Shown piece after piece: positions 62,654 to 64,000 of a stretch of 64,000 nucleotides of DNA. This DNA is from Kitasatospora phosalacinea (GTDB lineage: Bacteria > Actinomycetota > Actinomycetes > Streptomycetales > Streptomycetaceae), in NCBI RefSeq assembly GCF_000716545.1, contig NZ_JNWZ01000037.1, forward strand, positions 1 through 64,000. Direction: 5' to 3'. Numbering within the stretch: the stretch's first letter is position 1; each line of letters begins with the position of its first letter. The position numbers and the translations under genes are program-made. Under the pieces are notes generated by a model, which worked only from the letters and a program-made list of their open reading frames with translations, did not search any database and had not been told where the DNA came from.

Positions 62654-63472
62654 CTAGTACGTGACGCGGGCCCTGCGCCGCCGCAGCCCGAACGCCGCAC
62701 CCGCCAGCGCCGTCAGCCCCAACCCGGCGCCCGCGGCGACGAGCGCCGGTGCGCTCCCGCCCGGGGCCGCCGTCTCGAAGCCGCCCGCCTTGCCGGAGGC
62801 GTCGTACCCGGAGCCGGGCAGCTTGTCCCCGTAGCGCTGGTGGACGAGCCGCTGGTAGGCGGCGACGGTGGTGCCGTGCTCGCCGACCGAGCGGCGGGCG
62901 TCCTCGTCGAGCGGGAGGACGCGGCCGTCCTTGAGCTCGTACCAGGCGTCGATCTGGGGTTCGCGGAAGGCGGTGCCGCCGTCCGCCGCGGCCTCGGCCG
63001 CGTGGTCGGTCTCGTCGCCGCCGGAGGCGATGTTGACCACCCGCCAGCCGCCGTCCTGCTCGGCGGCCCAGACCGAGGCGCGCTGTCCGTCCGCGGCGAC
63101 GGCCGTCGTCGCGGTGAACCCGGCCTCGGCGACCGGCGTCCCGGCCCGACCGGAGACGAAGGCGGCGGAGAGGGTGTAGACCGGCACCGTCTCGCCGGTC
63201 AGGCGCGGTGCGGCCGCGCTCGCCGCCCTGGCCTCGTCGGCGGCGCCGGTCCCGAGCCGCTGGATGGGCGGCACGCCCTTGCGGGCGAAGAAGTGCCCCA
63301 GCCGGTCGATCACGGCGGGCGCCTGGACCGCGCTGCGGGCGGCGGCGAGGTCGCCGGGGCCGAGCGCGGCGGGGGTGTCCGCGGCGTGGGCCGCCGGGGC
63401 GAGGGCGACGGTGAGGGCGACGGCCGCGAGGGCGGTCGCGGCGCGGGTGGCGCGGACGCGGTGGCTGCTCAT
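62654..63472 (-). CDS. Secreted protein with C-terminal membrane anchor (unknown)
   Basis: A 272-residue secreted protein. The signal peptide (VRATRAATALAAVALTVALA) ends near PAAHAADTP, and a C-terminal hydrophobic segment (ALVAAGAGLGLTALAGAAFG) before an Arg cluster anchors it to the membrane. The middle resembles a folded domain with alternating hydrophobic strands, including DGGWRVVNIASGGDE and AYQRLVHQRYGDKLPGSGYD. No catalytic motif was recognised. It starts 11 bases downstream of the papain-like protease gene, so it may be its inhibitor, substrate-docking or anchor partner. Confidence 0.72.
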   Translation of the reverse strand: MSSHRVRATRAATALAAVALTVALAPAAHAADTPAALGPGDLAAARSAVQAPAVIDRLGHFFARKGVPPIQRLGTGAADEARAASAAAPRLTGETVPVYTLSAAFVSGRAGTPVAEAGFTATTAVAADGQRASVWAAEQDGGWRVVNIASGGDETDHAAEAAADGGTAFREPQIDAWYELKDGRVLPLDEDARRSVGEHGTTVAAYQRLVHQRYGDKLPGSGYDASGKAGGFETAAPGGSAPALVAAGAGLGLTALAGAAFGLRRRRARVTY

Positions 63473-63483
63473 GGTGTGGCTCC

Positions 63484-64000
63484 TCACGCGCCGATCCGGT
63501 ACAGGGAGTGGGTCCAGGAGAAGGACCCGTTGCTCACGTAGTAGTCGTAGTCGCCCCAGTTGTAGCGGTAGTTGGAGGGCCACGGGTCGCCCCAGTACAC
63601 CCAGTCGCTGTTGGCGTCGTAGCCGTACAGGACGTTCATGTGGCCGCCGCCGGAGCTCCACTGGATGCGCGTCTCGACCGGCCGGCCGGCGTCGATCTCG
63701 GTCTGCACGGTGGAGTAGCGCAGGTAGCCGTTGACGTACGAGCCGGTGCTGATGCCGATCCGGTACAGCGCGTTCTGCACCTCGGCCAGGCTGGCCTGGC
63801 TGTTGGGGCAGGAGGAGTTGACGGAGCGGCCGAACGCCAGGTTGCAGAACTGGTTCTGGCTGTAGGCGTAGCCGTAGTAGGTGGCGATGGTGTTGCCGCC
63901 GGCCGCCCAGCACCAGTTGCTCTGCTGCTGGGCCTGCATGGTGAGGTTCAGGATCCGCGAGGTGCCGGCCAGTGCGGGGGCCTGGGCGGCGGCGGGGACG
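63484..64000 (-). CDS. Secreted papain-like cysteine protease (partial)
   Basis: The C-terminal part of a secreted protease; the start lies beyond the right edge. The visible chain begins VPAAAQAPALAGTSRILNLT, the end of a signal region, and continues QAQQQSNWCWAAGGNTIAT with the active-site Cys. The catalytic His lies in SSGGGHMNVLYGYDA, with a probable Asp/Asn in WVYWGDPWPSN. This is the papain-like C39/C70-type peptidase family. It is followed 11 bases later by a membrane-anchored secreted protein in the same operon. Confidence 0.85.
   Translation of the reverse strand, partial: VPAAAQAPALAGTSRILNLTMQAQQQSNWCWAAGGNTIATYYGYAYSQNQFCNLAFGRSVNSSCPNSQASLAEVQNALYRIGISTGSYVNGYLRYSTVQTEIDAGRPVETRIQWSSGGGHMNVLYGYDANSDWVYWGDPWPSNYRYNWGDYDYYVSNGSFSWTHSLYRIGA

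Noticed and set aside
1..64000. tRNA, rRNA, insertion sequence, integrase or prophage genes
   Set aside because: No cloverleaf-like segment, transposase or integrase motif, or terminal inverted repeats flanked by target duplications were seen, although a covariance-model search for tRNA could not be run.

Overview
The window is chromosomal DNA from a very GC-rich, GTG-start-tolerant actinomycete, most likely a Streptomycetaceae member (Streptomyces or Kitasatospora). This rests on the almost uniformly G/C third codon positions, the WhiB, DUF1707, DUF4245, DUF6542 and AfsR/SARP families, the RsbU/RsbW-type fused phosphatases, the PAS/GAF architectures, and a run of housekeeping genes whose order is familiar from streptomycetes (ychF, DUF6542, ppgK, ispH, xseA/xseB, glpX, whiB-like, class I fumarase). 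No rRNA, tRNA, CRISPR array, insertion sequence or prophage was seen.

Layout. 1-4.2 kb: an oligopeptide ABC importer operon on the minus strand (binding lipoprotein, two permeases, and an ATPase cut by the left edge). 4.5-6.9 kb: typA and a small frameshifted secreted-protein remnant. 6.9-12.3 kb: two adjacent PAS-GAF-PP2C-HATPase signalling proteins; a third, GAF-only version lies at 40.2-41.9 kb. 12.5-20.2 kb: a CYTH-Nudix fusion, a SPOR-like small protein, a methyltransferase, a flavin-reductase-like protein, a split RibD-like reductase/deaminase pair, an HAD phosphatase, an alpha/beta hydrolase, and a TetR-MFS pair with two tandem operators. 20.3-21.5 kb: a ComB-like phosphatase and a decaying Phd/RelE toxin-antitoxin pair. 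21.5-35.5 kb: the conserved housekeeping block, interrupted by an APC permease, an ECF sigma factor and a GNAT gene. 35.5-38.9 kb: a tiny acidic peptide ending in Asn-Cys-Pro, divergent from a 990-aa AfsR-like regulator. 39.4-43.4 kb: a methyltransferase, the third phosphatase, and a MerR-quinone reductase pair. 43.4-45.1 kb: an overlapping AAA-ATPase/HNH nuclease pair that looks like a Septu (PtuAB) phage-defence module. 45.3-47.5 kb: oxyR, ahpC and ahpD. 47.6-64 kb: an AI-2E family permease, a secreted transglycosylase with a long leader, PhoH2, a cis-prenyltransferase, a chitinase under a probable DasR site, a prepilin peptidase, an aminotransferase, GTP-dependent PEP carboxykinase, a TrhA membrane protein, an oxidoreductase divergent from a GlxA/AraC regulator, and a secreted papain-like protease with a secreted partner (protease cut by the right edge).

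How it works together. The core block serves central carbon metabolism (ppgK, glpX, fumarase, pck), isoprenoid synthesis (ispH, uppS), DNA repair (xseAB) and translation or ribosome stress (typA, ychF). Around it are peroxide defence (oxyR-ahpCD), stress signalling through fused phosphatase/kinase proteins, nutrient scavenging (peptide importer, chitinase, proteases) and small accessory cassettes. The cassettes most worth a second look are the AAA/HNH pair, the small peptide facing the AfsR-like regulator, the CYTH-Nudix fusion and the decayed toxin-antitoxin pair. Many genes are bounded by long perfect hairpins that act as bidirectional terminators between convergent genes.
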